Assembly (NCBI RefSeq): GCF_020594515.1
Contig: NZ_JAJCTH010000002.1
Span: 248,001 to 312,000 of the forward strand
Length of the DNA stretch: 64,000 nucleotides
From: Rhodoferax sp. U2-2l
GTDB lineage: Bacteria; Pseudomonadota; Gammaproteobacteria; Burkholderiales; Burkholderiaceae_C
Direction of reading: 5' to 3'
The notes below the pieces were generated by a model. The model had not been told where the DNA came from. It saw nothing but the letters and a program-made list of their open reading frames with translations, and searched no databases. Below, piece after piece: positions 37,036 to 46,198 of the stretch (the stretch's first letter is position 1; every line of letters starts with the position of its first letter). The position numbers and the translations under genes were made by a program.

Positions 37036-37233
37036 TCACAAATGCCCGGTGATCCAGCCAAAATAATGTCCGCCCATCAACAGCACAAACAGCAGCACCG
37101 ACAGCGCAACGCGCCAGGTCAGCGCCTTCACGGCCCGGCGGGCGTTCTGCGGGGCGTCGCGAAACACGGGCAGCAGCGCGCTGCCCAGGCTGACCAGGAT
37201 CGCGATGAGCAGGAGGATGACAACGTAACGCAT
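37036..37233 (-). CDS. DUF2909 twin-transmembrane protein
   Basis: This 65-residue protein has two membrane spans (YVVILLLIAILVSLGSALLP and VALSVLLFVLLMGGHYFGW) joined by RDAPQNARRAVKALTWR, the pattern of DUF2909. It is on the minus strand, between coxC and SURF1, an arrangement I know from related genomes. Its role is unknown. Confidence 0.82.
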   Translation of the reverse strand: MRYVVILLLIAILVSLGSALLPVFRDAPQNARRAVKALTWRVALSVLLFVLLMGGHYFGWITGHL

Positions 37234-37274
37234 GGGCGCGTGGTGGGTGGTGGCAGGGGTGAAGGCGCGAGCTT

Positions 37275-38003
37275 ATGACTTTTCTGACAGGGGCGCAGGC
37301 CAAGCGTCTGGCCATCAGCCTGGCCCTGATCGCCGCCTGCCTGGGCATGGCGCGATTGCAATGGTGGCGGGCCCAGACGCGCGGCGCCACCTATGAGCAG
37401 CAGCAAGCCACGGCCAGTGCGCGTCCGATGGTGCTCAACGCCGCCCGGCGTGATGACCCCGTGCCGCCGTGGCACCCGGTGGCGGCGCACGGCGTCTGGC
37501 TGCCCAACAGCACCATTTTTCTGGACAACAAGATGTATCGCCAGCGGGTGGGTTACCAGGTGCTGACCGCCTTGCAGCTGGACGGCAGCCTGGCGGTGGT
37601 GCTGGTCAACCGGGGTTGGGTTGCAGCGCCGCGCCTGCGCTCCGAGTTGCCCGTGGTGACCACGCCGGGCGGCGCCGTGAGCGTTGTCGGCATCGCCCGC
37701 CCGTTTGAGGACAAGGTATTTGAATTGGGTCAGAGCGTGCCGGACGGCCCGGTGTGGCAGCACGTGCGCGAGCGCGACTACCGCCAGCGCAGCGGGCTGG
37801 ATGTGCTGCCATTGATCGTGCTGCAGTCAGACGGCGTGCCGGGCGTACCGGGCGGGCCGGTAGCCGACGGTCTGGTGCGTGACTGGTCGGACGTCCGGGG
37901 CCCTGACAACCCGGCCTGGCGGCACATCGGTTACGCCATCATGTGGGTCGTTTTTGCGCTGATGGCCATCGGTTACAGCCTGGTCGCCTGGAAGCGGGCC
38001 TGA
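37275..38003 (+). CDS. SURF1-family cytochrome oxidase biogenesis protein
   Basis: This 242-residue protein has two terminal membrane spans and a periplasmic middle. Family marks are RGATYEQQQA, HPVAAHGVWLPNSTIFLDNK, VLVNRGWVA and the C-terminal NPAWRHIGYAIMW before the last helix. SURF1 helps insert heme a into subunit I. It lies downstream of coxC in the same direction. Confidence 0.92.
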   Translation: MTFLTGAQAKRLAISLALIAACLGMARLQWWRAQTRGATYEQQQATASARPMVLNAARRDDPVPPWHPVAAHGVWLPNSTIFLDNKMYRQRVGYQVLTALQLDGSLAVVLVNRGWVAAPRLRSELPVVTTPGGAVSVVGIARPFEDKVFELGQSVPDGPVWQHVRERDYRQRSGLDVLPLIVLQSDGVPGVPGGPVADGLVRDWSDVRGPDNPAWRHIGYAIMWVVFALMAIGYSLVAWKRA

Positions 38004-38046
38004 GCCCTGTGACGACATCCTTCAACCTCCCTACACGGCACTGCCC

Positions 38047-38631
38047 ATGACTGAATCCACTTTGAACCGGCCAGCCTCACGATCTTCGGGGCGCTGGGTC
38101 TTGCTTGTCATGGCTGCGGTATGTGTGCTGCCCTTGATGGCCGCGCTGTATTTTCATTTTGTGGCGCCGCCAGCGGTCACCACCATGGTCGGCCAGCCGT
38201 TGGCGCCGTTCGTTTTTCCGTACGCGGGTGTGCAGCAGCCCGATGGCCAGCCGCTGGCGGCGCCGGGTGTGGGTGGCCAGTGGCTGGTGGTGGTCACGGG
38301 GCCGGGCAGTTGTGCCCAGGCGTGCCGCGACGCGCTGTACCTGACGCGCCAGGCCCGCACCGCGCAGGGTCGCAACATGGAGCGCATTCAACGGCTATGG
38401 CTCCTGACCGATGCCACGCGGCCAGCCGACGAGTTGCTGGCCGTTCACCCGGATTTGCAGGTGCTTCGGGTGACTGATGAAGCTGTGGCGCAAAAGCTGG
38501 GCGGTGGTGCTGACGCGGCGGCGGCCCCGATCCATCTGGTGGACCGGCGGGGTTATGTTGTCTTCCGTTACGAGGCCACGGTGGAGCCGGCAGCGTTTAT
38601 CCGCGAACTGCGCAAACTGGTCAAGTTTTAA
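38047..38631 (+). CDS. SCO-like thioredoxin-fold membrane protein
   Basis: This 194-residue protein has an N-terminal anchor (WVLLVMAAVCVLPLMAALYFHF) and a thioredoxin-like outer domain. C89 and C93 in GPGSCAQACRD give a CxxxC pattern like the copper-binding CPDVC of SCO proteins. No SCO-type His is obvious; HLVDRRGYVVFRYE near the end resembles the last strands of the fold. By context it may act in copper delivery or disulfide control for the oxidase. Its end overlaps the convergent heme-copper gene by 11 bases. Confidence 0.65.
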   Translation: MTESTLNRPASRSSGRWVLLVMAAVCVLPLMAALYFHFVAPPAVTTMVGQPLAPFVFPYAGVQQPDGQPLAAPGVGGQWLVVVTGPGSCAQACRDALYLTRQARTAQGRNMERIQRLWLLTDATRPADELLAVHPDLQVLRVTDEAVAQKLGGGADAAAAPIHLVDRRGYVVFRYEATVEPAAFIRELRKLVKF

Positions 38632-40003
38632 GCGGTTGACGGGGGCGTCGCGGCAGCATGGCACGCAGGCAGACCACCACAAACATCACACCACCGATGA
38701 TCGCAATCAAGCCGCCCAGGCCCATCATGCCCATGCCTATTTTTTGGGGCAGCGAGGTCAGGACCTGCTCGGCACCGGCCACCTTGCGCTGCACGCCATA
38801 CCCGCCTGACCAGGCCAGGCCCAGCACATGCAGGAGTTGCCCACCGCCATACACATAGGGCTGCCAGCGGGCCAGCCGATCCTCCGGGGCGCCAAATCCC
38901 AGACGCGGCAACACCACGTAGGTCAGCCCCATGAAGGCCAGCGTGACACCCACAATCGACCCGTGGTAGTGCGCGGGAATGACCACATTGGCCCCCTGGA
39001 TCAGGTAGGCCAGCACCCCGCCGGTGACAAACAGGCCCATCGAGGCCAAAAGTGCCGATTTGGCGGGCGCCACCTGCCAGCGCACCTGCCACAGCGCTGC
39101 CGCCGCCAGCAGAACCAGCGGCGCCATCAGCGTGTGGCCGTGTGCCATCAGCTGCATGAAAGACCCCATGTGCTCGCCCGAGCCAACCTCATACCTGGCG
39201 TAAATCACCGGTACGGCCAGCAGCGGCAGGGCAGCGATCAGAAACAGGATGGCGGTGGCGCGACCCGATGTGGCCACGGGCGCGCCCAGCGCATCGGCCA
39301 GCCAGAACCAGGCCACGCAGGCCAGCAGCGCATGCTGAAACTGCAGCACATGACCGCCGCCCCAGAACACCCGTTCCCAGAGCAGCTGCCCCAACACGTC
39401 GGTCACCGCCAGCCACGAGCCCACAAAACTGGCCAGGGCCACCGCCGCGGCGACGGCGCCCAGCCAAACGCCCAAACGCAGCGCGGCATCGGCGGGCATC
39501 CCACCTTTGAAACTGATCTGTGGCGGGATGGTCAGCAAGGCCCGCACCACGGACAGGCCGACGCCGATCGCTGTCAGGACCAGTCCGGCGAAAAAGACCG
39601 GCTGCTGCAGCACCGGAACGTAGTTGTTGAGCAGCGGCTGCGCATCGGGGAAAAACGGCGCCACACCGATGAGCGTGGTGCCCAACGTGGCCAGCCAAAA
39701 GCCGACCCAGCCCAGCGTCGCCCACCGGCTGTTGCCAGCCAGACTCCAAAGCACGGCCGCAAACGCCATGAACCAGATCAGCACCGACAGGTCCACATGC
39801 ACCACCAGCGCGGCGCGAAAAAAATCGCGCAGCGGAAACACGTGCTGAATCCCCGGCGTGCGCGACAGCACCAGCAGCAGCGCCAGCAGCCCGGAGCCGG
39901 TCAATGCGGCCAGCCCTAAGCCGAGCCAGGCACGCGCCAGCCGCGTTGAGGGGGCGTCCAAGCTTGCCATGGACAAACCGGACGGCGTGGTGATGGGCGG
40001 CAT
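38621..40003 (-). CDS. Heme-copper oxidase subunit I paralogue (cbb3/NOR-like), orphan
   Basis: This 460-residue protein has about twelve membrane spans. Candidate ligands are H69 (VVHVDLSVLIW), H218 (FWGGGHVLQF), H288 and H290 (LMAHGHTLM), and H345 and H347 (IPAHYHGSIVG), so the six histidines of a heme-copper centre seem present. The HPEVY motif of CoxA is replaced by GGGHVLQF, so the cross-linked Tyr is not there, as in cbb3 and NO reductase families. It has no subunit II partner beside it and lies antisense among aa3 assembly genes. It could be an NO reductase-like enzyme or a heme-binding assembly protein. Start chosen at ATG 40003; 40054 is possible. Confidence 0.75.
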   Translation of the reverse strand: MPPITTPSGLSMASLDAPSTRLARAWLGLGLAALTGSGLLALLLVLSRTPGIQHVFPLRDFFRAALVVHVDLSVLIWFMAFAAVLWSLAGNSRWATLGWVGFWLATLGTTLIGVAPFFPDAQPLLNNYVPVLQQPVFFAGLVLTAIGVGLSVVRALLTIPPQISFKGGMPADAALRLGVWLGAVAAAVALASFVGSWLAVTDVLGQLLWERVFWGGGHVLQFQHALLACVAWFWLADALGAPVATSGRATAILFLIAALPLLAVPVIYARYEVGSGEHMGSFMQLMAHGHTLMAPLVLLAAAALWQVRWQVAPAKSALLASMGLFVTGGVLAYLIQGANVVIPAHYHGSIVGVTLAFMGLTYVVLPRLGFGAPEDRLARWQPYVYGGGQLLHVLGLAWSGGYGVQRKVAGAEQVLTSLPQKIGMGMMGLGGLIAIIGGVMFVVVCLRAMLPRRPRQPLKT

Positions 40004-40126
40004 GTTTTGGGAAGGCTTTTTTCGGTTGTGAGCTATCTCAGCAGATAAACGCATCCAACTGTACGATAGGCGCGGTTTCGGTGCAGCTTTGAGACCTTAT
40101 CCAGATGGACGGAGCCCAACCATGCG

Positions 40127-41320
40127 GTGTCTTCCTTGGTGAACCTGTATCCCGCCTACGACCTGTCGCCACTGGCAGGCCTGCTGCTGCTGGCGGCCCT
40201 GTTGGCGCTGGGGCCGGTGCTATGGGTGTGGCTGAACCACCGGCAGGGTCGCCCCCACCAGCGGCAACACGCCTTGCGTGTGCTGACCCTGTTCCTGACC
40301 TTTGATCTGGTGGTGTTTGGCGCCTTCACGCGGCTGTCGGATTCGGGCTTGGGCTGCCCGGACTGGCCGGGTTGTTACGGCCAGCTGTCCCCGCTGGGTG
40401 CCGCCAACCAGATCACGGCGGCAGAAATCGCCCAGCCGGAAGGCCCGGTGACCCATGCCAAAGCCTGGATCGAAATGGCACACCGGTATCTGGCCATGGC
40501 CGTTGGCGCCCTGATCACCTGGCAGGCGGCACTGGCCTGGCGTGACTGGTGGCGACAACGCGTGGTGCCCCAAGCGCTTGCCCGGCAGACGCCGTGGCCC
40601 TGGCTGGCCACCCTGACTCTGGTCTGGGTTTGCCTGCAGGGTGCTTTTGGTGCGCTGACGGTGAGCCTGCGGCTCTATCCGGTCATCGTCACGCTGCATT
40701 TGCTGGGCGCGTTGGTGTTGCTCATCATGTTGGCGACGCAGGTGGTGCGCGGTGATCCACAGGCGCCGCGGCGGGTACTGAGCGAGGGGACGCGCCGGTA
40801 CGTTCACGTCGCTTTGGGGTTGCTGCTGGTTCAGGTGGCGTTGGGCGGCTGGGTCAGCGCCAACTACGCGGTGCTGGCCTGCACCGAATTCCCGACCTGT
40901 CAGGGCCGCTGGTGGCCTGAGATGGACCTGCGCGAAGGCTTTGGCATCTGGCACGAGCCGGGTCGCAGCGGTTCCGGCGCTTACCTCAGCCTGGCGGGGC
41001 TGACGGCGATCCATGTGGTGCACCGGTTGATGGCCGTGGTGGTCACGGGGGTGTTGCTGGCGCTGGCCTGGCGACTCCACCGCATCCCGAGCTGGCGCAA
41101 GCTGGCGCGCTTGCTTGTGGCGCTGCTCGGTTTGCAGCTGGCCACCGGTGTCAGCACCGTGGTGCTGGGCTGGCCGTTATGGGCGGCTTTGGTGCACACC
41201 GGGGGGGCGTCTGCACTGGTGCTGACCCTGACTTGGATCGCCGCCAGCCGGACCTGGCAGGCCGCTGCTGTAGCCACCGCCGCACCACCCGGCATGCATC
41301 GTTTGGGAGCACCGCCATGA
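40127..41320 (+). CDS. ctaA: Heme A synthase
   Basis: This 397-residue membrane protein has the COX15/CtaA pattern: [22 protein letters not shown] near the start, [11 protein letters not shown] with a heme His, [12 protein letters not shown] and [11 protein letters not shown] with further His. It oxidises heme O to heme A. No ATG in frame gives the conserved N-terminus; GTG 40127 is the best start. It overlaps ctaB by four bases. Confidence 0.93.
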   Translation: MSSLVNLYPAYDLSPLAGLLLLAALLALGPVLWVWLNHRQGRPHQRQHALRVLTLFLTFDLVVFGAFTRLSDSGLGCPDWPGCYGQLSPLGAANQITAAEIAQPEGPVTHAKAWIEMAHRYLAMAVGALITWQAALAWRDWWRQRVVPQALARQTPWPWLATLTLVWVCLQGAFGALTVSLRLYPVIVTLHLLGALVLLIMLATQVVRGDPQAPRRVLSEGTRRYVHVALGLLLVQVALGGWVSANYAVLACTEFPTCQGRWWPEMDLREGFGIWHEPGRSGSGAYLSLAGLTAIHVVHRLMAVVVTGVLLALAWRLHRIPSWRKLARLLVALLGLQLATGVSTVVLGWPLWAALVHTGGASALVLTLTWIAASRTWQAAAVATAAPPGMHRLGAPP

Positions 41321-42222
41321 GCATCGCGATTCAACCCTTGGGTATTGGCCGGTCGGTGTGGGCCCAGTACTACGCCATCACCAAACCACGCGTGTTGTGG
41401 CTGATTGTGTTTTGCGCGCTGATTGGCATGGTGCTGGCGGTGCCCGGTGTGCCAACGGTGGCGCAACTCGGCCTGGCGCTGACCGCCTGCATCGGCATCT
41501 GGCTGGTGGCGGGCGCGGCGGCGGCGTGTAATTGCCTGATCGAGAAAAGCATCGACGCCAAGATGAAACGCACCGCCTGGCGGCCCACCGCCAAAGGGGA
41601 GCTGGGGGGCGGGCAAACCCTGCTGTTTGCCGGCACCTTGGGCCTGCTGGGCTCGGCGCTGCTGTACTGGTGGGTGAACCCGCTCACCATGTGGCTGACG
41701 TTTGCCACCTTTGTCGGCTACGCGGTGATCTACACGGTGATTCTCAAACCCCGCACCCCGCAGAACATCGTGATCGGCGGCGCCTCTGGGGCCATGCCGC
41801 CGGTGCTGGGCTGGGCCGCCATGACTGGCCAGGTGGGGCCGGAGGCGCTGATGCTGTTCTTGATCATTTTTTTGTGGACGCCGCCGCATTTCTGGTCGCT
41901 GGCGCTGTACCGCGTGGAAGAGTTTCGCCAATCGGGCCTGCCGATGTTGCCCGTCACCCATGGCCCGGCCTATACCCGGCTGATGGTGCTGATCTACACT
42001 TGGGTGCTGGCGGCGGCGTGCCTGCTGCCCTTTGCCTACGGCATGAGTTCGTGGCTGTACCTGCTGGCGGCGGTGGTGCTGAGCGCGGGTTTTTGCCGCT
42101 ATGCCTGGCGTCTGTGGCGCAACTACTCCGATGTGTTGGCGCGCCAGACCTTCCGGTATTCCCTGACGCACCTGAGCACCCTGTTTGCCGCCCTGATGCT
42201 TGACCACTACCTGCTGCCATAA
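41317..42222 (+). CDS. ctaB: Protoheme IX farnesyltransferase (heme O synthase)
   Basis: This 301-residue UbiA-family membrane enzyme attaches farnesyl to heme b. The prenyl-diphosphate motif reads [19 protein letters not shown], and the second Asp-rich loop [19 protein letters not shown] is conserved. It starts inside the ctaA stop. With CtaA it supplies heme A for CoxA. Confidence 0.97.
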   Translation: MSIAIQPLGIGRSVWAQYYAITKPRVLWLIVFCALIGMVLAVPGVPTVAQLGLALTACIGIWLVAGAAAACNCLIEKSIDAKMKRTAWRPTAKGELGGGQTLLFAGTLGLLGSALLYWWVNPLTMWLTFATFVGYAVIYTVILKPRTPQNIVIGGASGAMPPVLGWAAMTGQVGPEALMLFLIIFLWTPPHFWSLALYRVEEFRQSGLPMLPVTHGPAYTRLMVLIYTWVLAAACLLPFAYGMSSWLYLLAAVVLSAGFCRYAWRLWRNYSDVLARQTFRYSLTHLSTLFAALMLDHYLLP

Positions 42223-42275
42223 AAGCCGCCCCGCCCGCGCCAGATGCCCATCTGTCGACGGATTAAGATCCACCG

Positions 42276-42887
42276 ATGAATAAACGACAAGCTCTTCAAA
42301 AGATAGCTGGAGGCGCTTTCAGCGTCTGGGCCTTAGGCCAATTGGCCGCCTGCAGCCAGGACGAGCTGGCGTTCACCGCCATCAACATCACCGGTGCCAG
42401 CTACGGCAAAGACTTTGCCCTGACTGACCACAACGGCCAGCCGCGCACGCTGGCCGACTTCTCGGGCAAGATCGTGATGGTGTTCTTTGGCTACACCCAA
42501 TGCCCGGACGTGTGCCCCACCTCGATGACCGAGATGGTGGCCATCAAGCAGCAGCTCGGCCCGGATGGCGACAAATTGCAGGGCCTGTTTGTCACCGTGG
42601 ACCCCGAGCGCGACCGCCCCGACGTCCTCAAAGCCTACATGGCCGCCTTTGACCCCGGTTTTCTGGCGCTGTACACCACGCCCGACAAGCTTGCCGCGCT
42701 GGCCAAGGATTTCAAGGTGTATTACAAAAAAGTGCCTGGCGCCACACCCACCAGCTACACGGTGGATCACACCGCGGGCAGTTACGTCTACGACACGCAG
42801 GGCAAGCTGCGCCTGTTCACCCGCTACGGCACGCCGCCCGAGAAGACGGCCGCGGATATCCGCCTGTTGCTCAAATCCGCGCCCTGA
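42276..42887 (+). CDS. SCO1/SenC-family copper chaperone lipoprotein
   Basis: This 203-residue protein has a lipobox LAAC (C26) after a short signal sequence, so it should be anchored in the membrane by lipid. The copper-binding CPDVC and the later His in YTVDHTAGSYV are intact. It loads copper into the CuA site of CoxB and ends the oxidase assembly cluster. Confidence 0.93.
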   Translation: MNKRQALQKIAGGAFSVWALGQLAACSQDELAFTAINITGASYGKDFALTDHNGQPRTLADFSGKIVMVFFGYTQCPDVCPTSMTEMVAIKQQLGPDGDKLQGLFVTVDPERDRPDVLKAYMAAFDPGFLALYTTPDKLAALAKDFKVYYKKVPGATPTSYTVDHTAGSYVYDTQGKLRLFTRYGTPPEKTAADIRLLLKSAP

Positions 42888-42896
42888 AACCGCCGC

Positions 42897-43886
42897 CTAC
42901 TGGTTGCTGATCTCCAGCGACTTGATCACGCGGCCAAACACCTGGGTGTCGGCCTGGATGCGGTTGGCCAGCCCCTCGGGGGACGATCCCACCACCTGCC
43001 AGCCTTGCTGAAACAGTTTTTGCCGCATCTCGGGTGCGCGGACGATGGCGCCGATCAGGTTTGACAACTCGGCCACGATCGGTGCGGGCAAACTCTTGGG
43101 TGCCGCCACCGCGTTCCAGATCTCCAGGTTGAAGTTGGCCACACCGGCCTCGCGCATGCTGGGCAGCTGCGGTGCCAGCGCGCTGCGCCCGCTGCTGGTC
43201 ACACCGATGGCGCGCAGTTTGTCGCCCGTGACCTGCGCCATGGCCAGCGCCGGGGGCAACATCGACAGTTGCAGTTGCCCACCCACCATGGCGAGCGCCA
43301 CCTGCGCGTAGCCGGGGTAGGGCACGTGCAGGGGCTTCATCCCGGTTTTGGCGTTGAGCAGTTCCATGCCGATGTGGCCGACCGTGCCGACACCGGGTGA
43401 GCCGTAACTCCAGCTGTCGCCCGCCAGTTTGGCTGCCGCGAAAAACGCCGCCGCGTCGGCGCCGGGCGCGTTCTTGGGCGCCATCAACACCAGCGGCGAG
43501 ACGCCGATCAGGCTCACCGGCTGGAGGTCTTTCAACGGGTCATACGGCAGCTTGGGGTTGAGCAGTTTGGCCGTGGTCAGGTTGCCATTGATCATCAGGC
43601 CCAGCGTGTGGTTGTCGGTGGCTTTGGCCACATGGTCTGCGCCAATGTTGCCACCCGCACCGACCTTGTTCTCCACAATCACCGGCTTGCCCAGTGCTTT
43701 GGACAAGGGCTCGGCCAGTGCGCGCGCAGTCAGGTCGGGCGACGAGCCAGCGGGGAAGCCGACCACCAGGCGCACCGTTTTGCTGGGCCAGCCCGCAGCC
43801 TGCCAGCTGGTTTGTGCGCTGACGACCCCGGACAGTGCGCTGATGGCGATGGCTAAAAGTGTGTTGCGACGACTCGAAAAAGACAT
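42897..43886 (-). CDS. Bug-family (TTT) solute-binding protein
   Basis: This 329-residue periplasmic protein has a signal peptide (RRNTLLAIAISALSGVVSA) and the tctC/Bug hallmarks VRLVVGFPAGSSPDLTARALA, VENKVGAGGNIGADHVAKA and YGSPGVGTVGHIGMELL. Such proteins feed tripartite tricarboxylate transporters, but no membrane components lie nearby; orphans are common in Burkholderiales. ATG 43886 with GGAG upstream is preferred to 43907, which lies in the rpoH terminator. Confidence 0.92.
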   Translation of the reverse strand: MSFSSRRNTLLAIAISALSGVVSAQTSWQAAGWPSKTVRLVVGFPAGSSPDLTARALAEPLSKALGKPVIVENKVGAGGNIGADHVAKATDNHTLGLMINGNLTTAKLLNPKLPYDPLKDLQPVSLIGVSPLVLMAPKNAPGADAAAFFAAAKLAGDSWSYGSPGVGTVGHIGMELLNAKTGMKPLHVPYPGYAQVALAMVGGQLQLSMLPPALAMAQVTGDKLRAIGVTSSGRSALAPQLPSMREAGVANFNLEIWNAVAAPKSLPAPIVAELSNLIGAIVRAPEMRQKLFQQGWQVVGSSPEGLANRIQADTQVFGRVIKSLEISNQ

Positions 43887-43908
43887 GTCTTGGCTCCGAT
43901 CAACCATG

Positions 43909-43948
43909 AAAAAACCCCCGCTGCCGCAGGGTTCTGCAGCAGCGGGGG
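43909..43948 (-). terminator. Rho-independent terminator after rpoH
   Basis: Read on the minus strand, CCCCCGCTGC (complement of 43948-43939) pairs with GCAGCGGGGG (complement of 43924-43915) and is followed by TTTTTT. It lies 40 bases downstream of the rpoH stop and just before the Bug-family gene. Confidence 0.88.
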
Positions 43949-43987
43949 GTGATTATCGGTGGCGGGTGCGGGCGTTGACCGGGGTGG

Positions 43988-44929
43988 TCAGGCAAATTCA
44001 ACCAGCGACTTTTTCATCTTTTTCATCGCCGCCACTTCAATCTGGCGAATGCGTTCGGCGCTCACGCCATACACGGCGGCCAGGTCGTGCAGCGTCATGC
44101 CGCCGGAGTTGTCGTCGTTGACCTTGAGCCAGCGTTCTTCGACGATGTGGCGGCTGCGCGCGTCCAGCGTGTCCAGCGCCAAGGCAATGCCGTCGCTGGC
44201 CAGCACGTCGCGGTGGTGCGCTTCGATCATCGCGGTGGGCTCGTGGGCGGCGTCGGTCAGGTAGGAAATCGGGCCGTAAGCGTCTTCACCGTCGTCAGAG
44301 GGGCTGGGGTCCAGCAACACATCACCGCCTGAGAGGCGCGCTTCCATCTCGATGACTTCTTCACGCTTGACGTTCAGCTGCGATGCCATCGCGTCAATCT
44401 GGCTGTCGTTGAGCGTGTCGCGGTGGGAGTCGAGGTCGGCCATGGCATCGGCGCTGCGGAAACGTTGTTTCATCGAACGCAGGTTGAAAAACAGCTTGCG
44501 CTGCGCCTTGGTGGTGGCCACTTTGACCATGCGCCAGTTTTTCAGGATGTATTCGTGGATCTCGGCCTTGATCCAGTGCAGTGCGTAGCTCACCAGGCGC
44601 ACGCCTTGCTCGGGGTCGAAGCGTTTCACGGCCTTCATCAGGCCCACATTGCCTTCCTGGATCAGGTCACCATGCGGCAGGCCGTAGCCTAAGTATTGGC
44701 GGGCGGTCGACACCACCAGGCGCAGGTGCGACAGCACCAGTTTCCCGGCGGCTTCCAGATCGTTGTTGATGCGGTATTGGCGCGCAAAGGTCTGCTCTTC
44801 TTCCAGCGTGAGCATGGGCATGCGGTTGACCGCAGAAATGTAAGCGTCCAGATTGCCCAGCGCAGGAACCAGCGCCCAGGGGTTAGCCAGGGTCAGCGCA
44901 TTGCTTGGGGTGCCAGTGTGAGTTGTCAT
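43988..44929 (-). CDS. rpoH: RNA polymerase sigma-32 (heat-shock sigma factor)
   Basis: This 313-residue group-3-like sigma factor has the RpoH box QRKLFFNLR and the conserved regions LRLVVSTARQYLGYGLPHGDLIQEGNVGLMKAVKRF (regions 2.1-2.2, split), YALHWIKAEIHEYIL, and a region 4 helix-turn-helix with AAVYGVSAERIRQIE. It directs transcription of chaperone and protease genes. AGGAG precedes the ATG, and a perfect CIRCE lies 31 bases upstream. It is divergent from the MoxR-type operon. Confidence 0.97.
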   Translation of the reverse strand: MTTHTGTPSNALTLANPWALVPALGNLDAYISAVNRMPMLTLEEEQTFARQYRINNDLEAAGKLVLSHLRLVVSTARQYLGYGLPHGDLIQEGNVGLMKAVKRFDPEQGVRLVSYALHWIKAEIHEYILKNWRMVKVATTKAQRKLFFNLRSMKQRFRSADAMADLDSHRDTLNDSQIDAMASQLNVKREEVIEMEARLSGGDVLLDPSPSDDGEDAYGPISYLTDAAHEPTAMIEAHHRDVLASDGIALALDTLDARSRHIVEERWLKVNDDNSGGMTLHDLAAVYGVSAERIRQIEVAAMKKMKKSLVEFA

Positions 44930-44960
44930 GCCAGTACTCCTGTAGATGGACAGCTAAATG

Positions 44961-44987
44961 TTAGCACTCCCTCTGAGAGAGTGCTAA
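44961..44987. promoter_or_regulatory. CIRCE element (HrcA operator) upstream of rpoH
   Basis: TTAGCACTC (44961-44969), nine bases, then GAGTGCTAA (44979-44987) match the CIRCE consensus at every arm position. HrcA binds this site and represses heat-shock genes. It lies 31 bases ahead of rpoH and 186 bases ahead of the divergent four-gene unit. Control of rpoH by HrcA is strongly suggested; control of the other side is possible. Confidence 0.93.
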
Positions 44988-45173
44988 TTGAAAAGTTCAA
45001 TGGCGCACACAAGCCCGGTGATTGGGGTCATATGGCTGGGTGATTCAGCCCACAAGACAGGTGGTTTTCGGGTGGGAAAGGCATAATTTATCGATGCAAC
45101 AGCGCAGCATTTTGGTGAGTCAAAGCCGCCGGGCCAGCAGCCTGCGGCATGGCCGTGCGCAAGGGGTCCGGCC

Positions 45174-46172
45174 ATGAGCACGCAGCCGCTGACCCATCAC
45201 GACATTCTGGGGTTGATCGAGCCGTTCACCCGCAGCGGCCGCCAGCTTGATCTCGCCGCCAGCGACCGCATCCAGCGCCGTCTGGTGTTCAAGTCCCGGG
45301 CTTTTGACAACCCGACGGCGGCGGCCAATTTGATGACGGACACGCTGACGCTGGAGAGCCAGCCCAACGGCGCTTGTGTGCTCAAGCGCATCGTCACCCA
45401 TGCCAGCGGTCTGACGGCAACGCTTGTGGCCAGCGGGGCGGATGCGGGCGGTTTGCTGCAAGCCGTTGAGGCGGTTGAGCCTGCGTCGCTGTTTTGTTGT
45501 GGTGATGGTTGGACCCTGGCTTACAGCTACCGAGTGGGTTTGGCCGCTGCGGCGCCACCCACCCTGCTGCTGAGCCAGGGGGAGGTGCGTGTGCTAGACC
45601 TGACCTTGCTGCTGAAGATGCCCGCGGTGACCGGCTATCCGGCGGAACTGACCCTCAGTACCGCAGCGGCCATTGATTTGCCGGACGATTTGCTGCAGGT
45701 GCTGGGCCGGGACTGGGCGCGGCTGTCGCGTGGTGCCAAAAACTGGCGCGGTACGCTGACGCTGCGTGGCCAGCCGCCCGAGCGCAGCCGCCTGGCTGAA
45801 AAGCAACAGGCAACCGCCGCCCGGCATCTGGCGCTGACGCTGTCGCAATCACCCGCACATTTCCACCAGAAGCAGACTGCCGCACGCTGGCAGGTGGCTG
45901 CCCGGCGCGCCGTGCCGCTGATGACCCTGCTGGCGCTGGTGCTGGCGGCGCTGGCGGTGCCTTATCTGGGGCTGGAACAGAACTCGGTGTACTGGATGCT
46001 GATTTTTAATGCGCCGCCGCTGTTGTTGTTATGGGGCTTCAGCCTGCGCGAGATGCCCAGCTTTGACTTGCCGCGACCGCCCCGGCGCCTGACCGCCCCA
46101 TCTTGGTGGCGAGAGCCGCCTGATGCGCCCAACGCGGGCACCGTGGGCGCCGCACCGGCAACGCACCCCTGA
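45174..46172 (+). CDS. Uncharacterised membrane protein, paralogue 1 of the MoxR unit
   Basis: This 332-residue protein begins with QPLTHHDILGLIEPFTRSG and DLAASDRIQRRLVFK, nearly the same as the start of the protein at 48707 (LTHHDILALVAPFTRCG). A soluble N-terminal region of about 230 residues is followed by two membrane spans (VPLMTLLALVLAALAVPYLGL and YWMLIFNAPPLLLLWGF) and a Pro/Arg tail with a WW pair. No catalytic motif is visible. It is the first gene of a four-gene unit with the MoxR ATPase and the DUF2201 protein, 26 bases before the ATPase. I do not recognise a named family. Confidence 0.75.
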   Translation: MSTQPLTHHDILGLIEPFTRSGRQLDLAASDRIQRRLVFKSRAFDNPTAAANLMTDTLTLESQPNGACVLKRIVTHASGLTATLVASGADAGGLLQAVEAVEPASLFCCGDGWTLAYSYRVGLAAAAPPTLLLSQGEVRVLDLTLLLKMPAVTGYPAELTLSTAAAIDLPDDLLQVLGRDWARLSRGAKNWRGTLTLRGQPPERSRLAEKQQATAARHLALTLSQSPAHFHQKQTAARWQVAARRAVPLMTLLALVLAALAVPYLGLEQNSVYWMLIFNAPPLLLLWGFSLREMPSFDLPRPPRRLTAPSWWREPPDAPNAGTVGAAPATHP

Positions 46173-46198
46173 CCCTTTTCCAGACCACAAGGTAGACC

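Noticed and set aside
38828..39919. Plus-strand open frame of about 363 codons opposite the heme-copper paralogue
   Set aside because: Composition is Arg/Gln/His-rich without motifs, while the opposite strand has clear membrane helices and conserved His.
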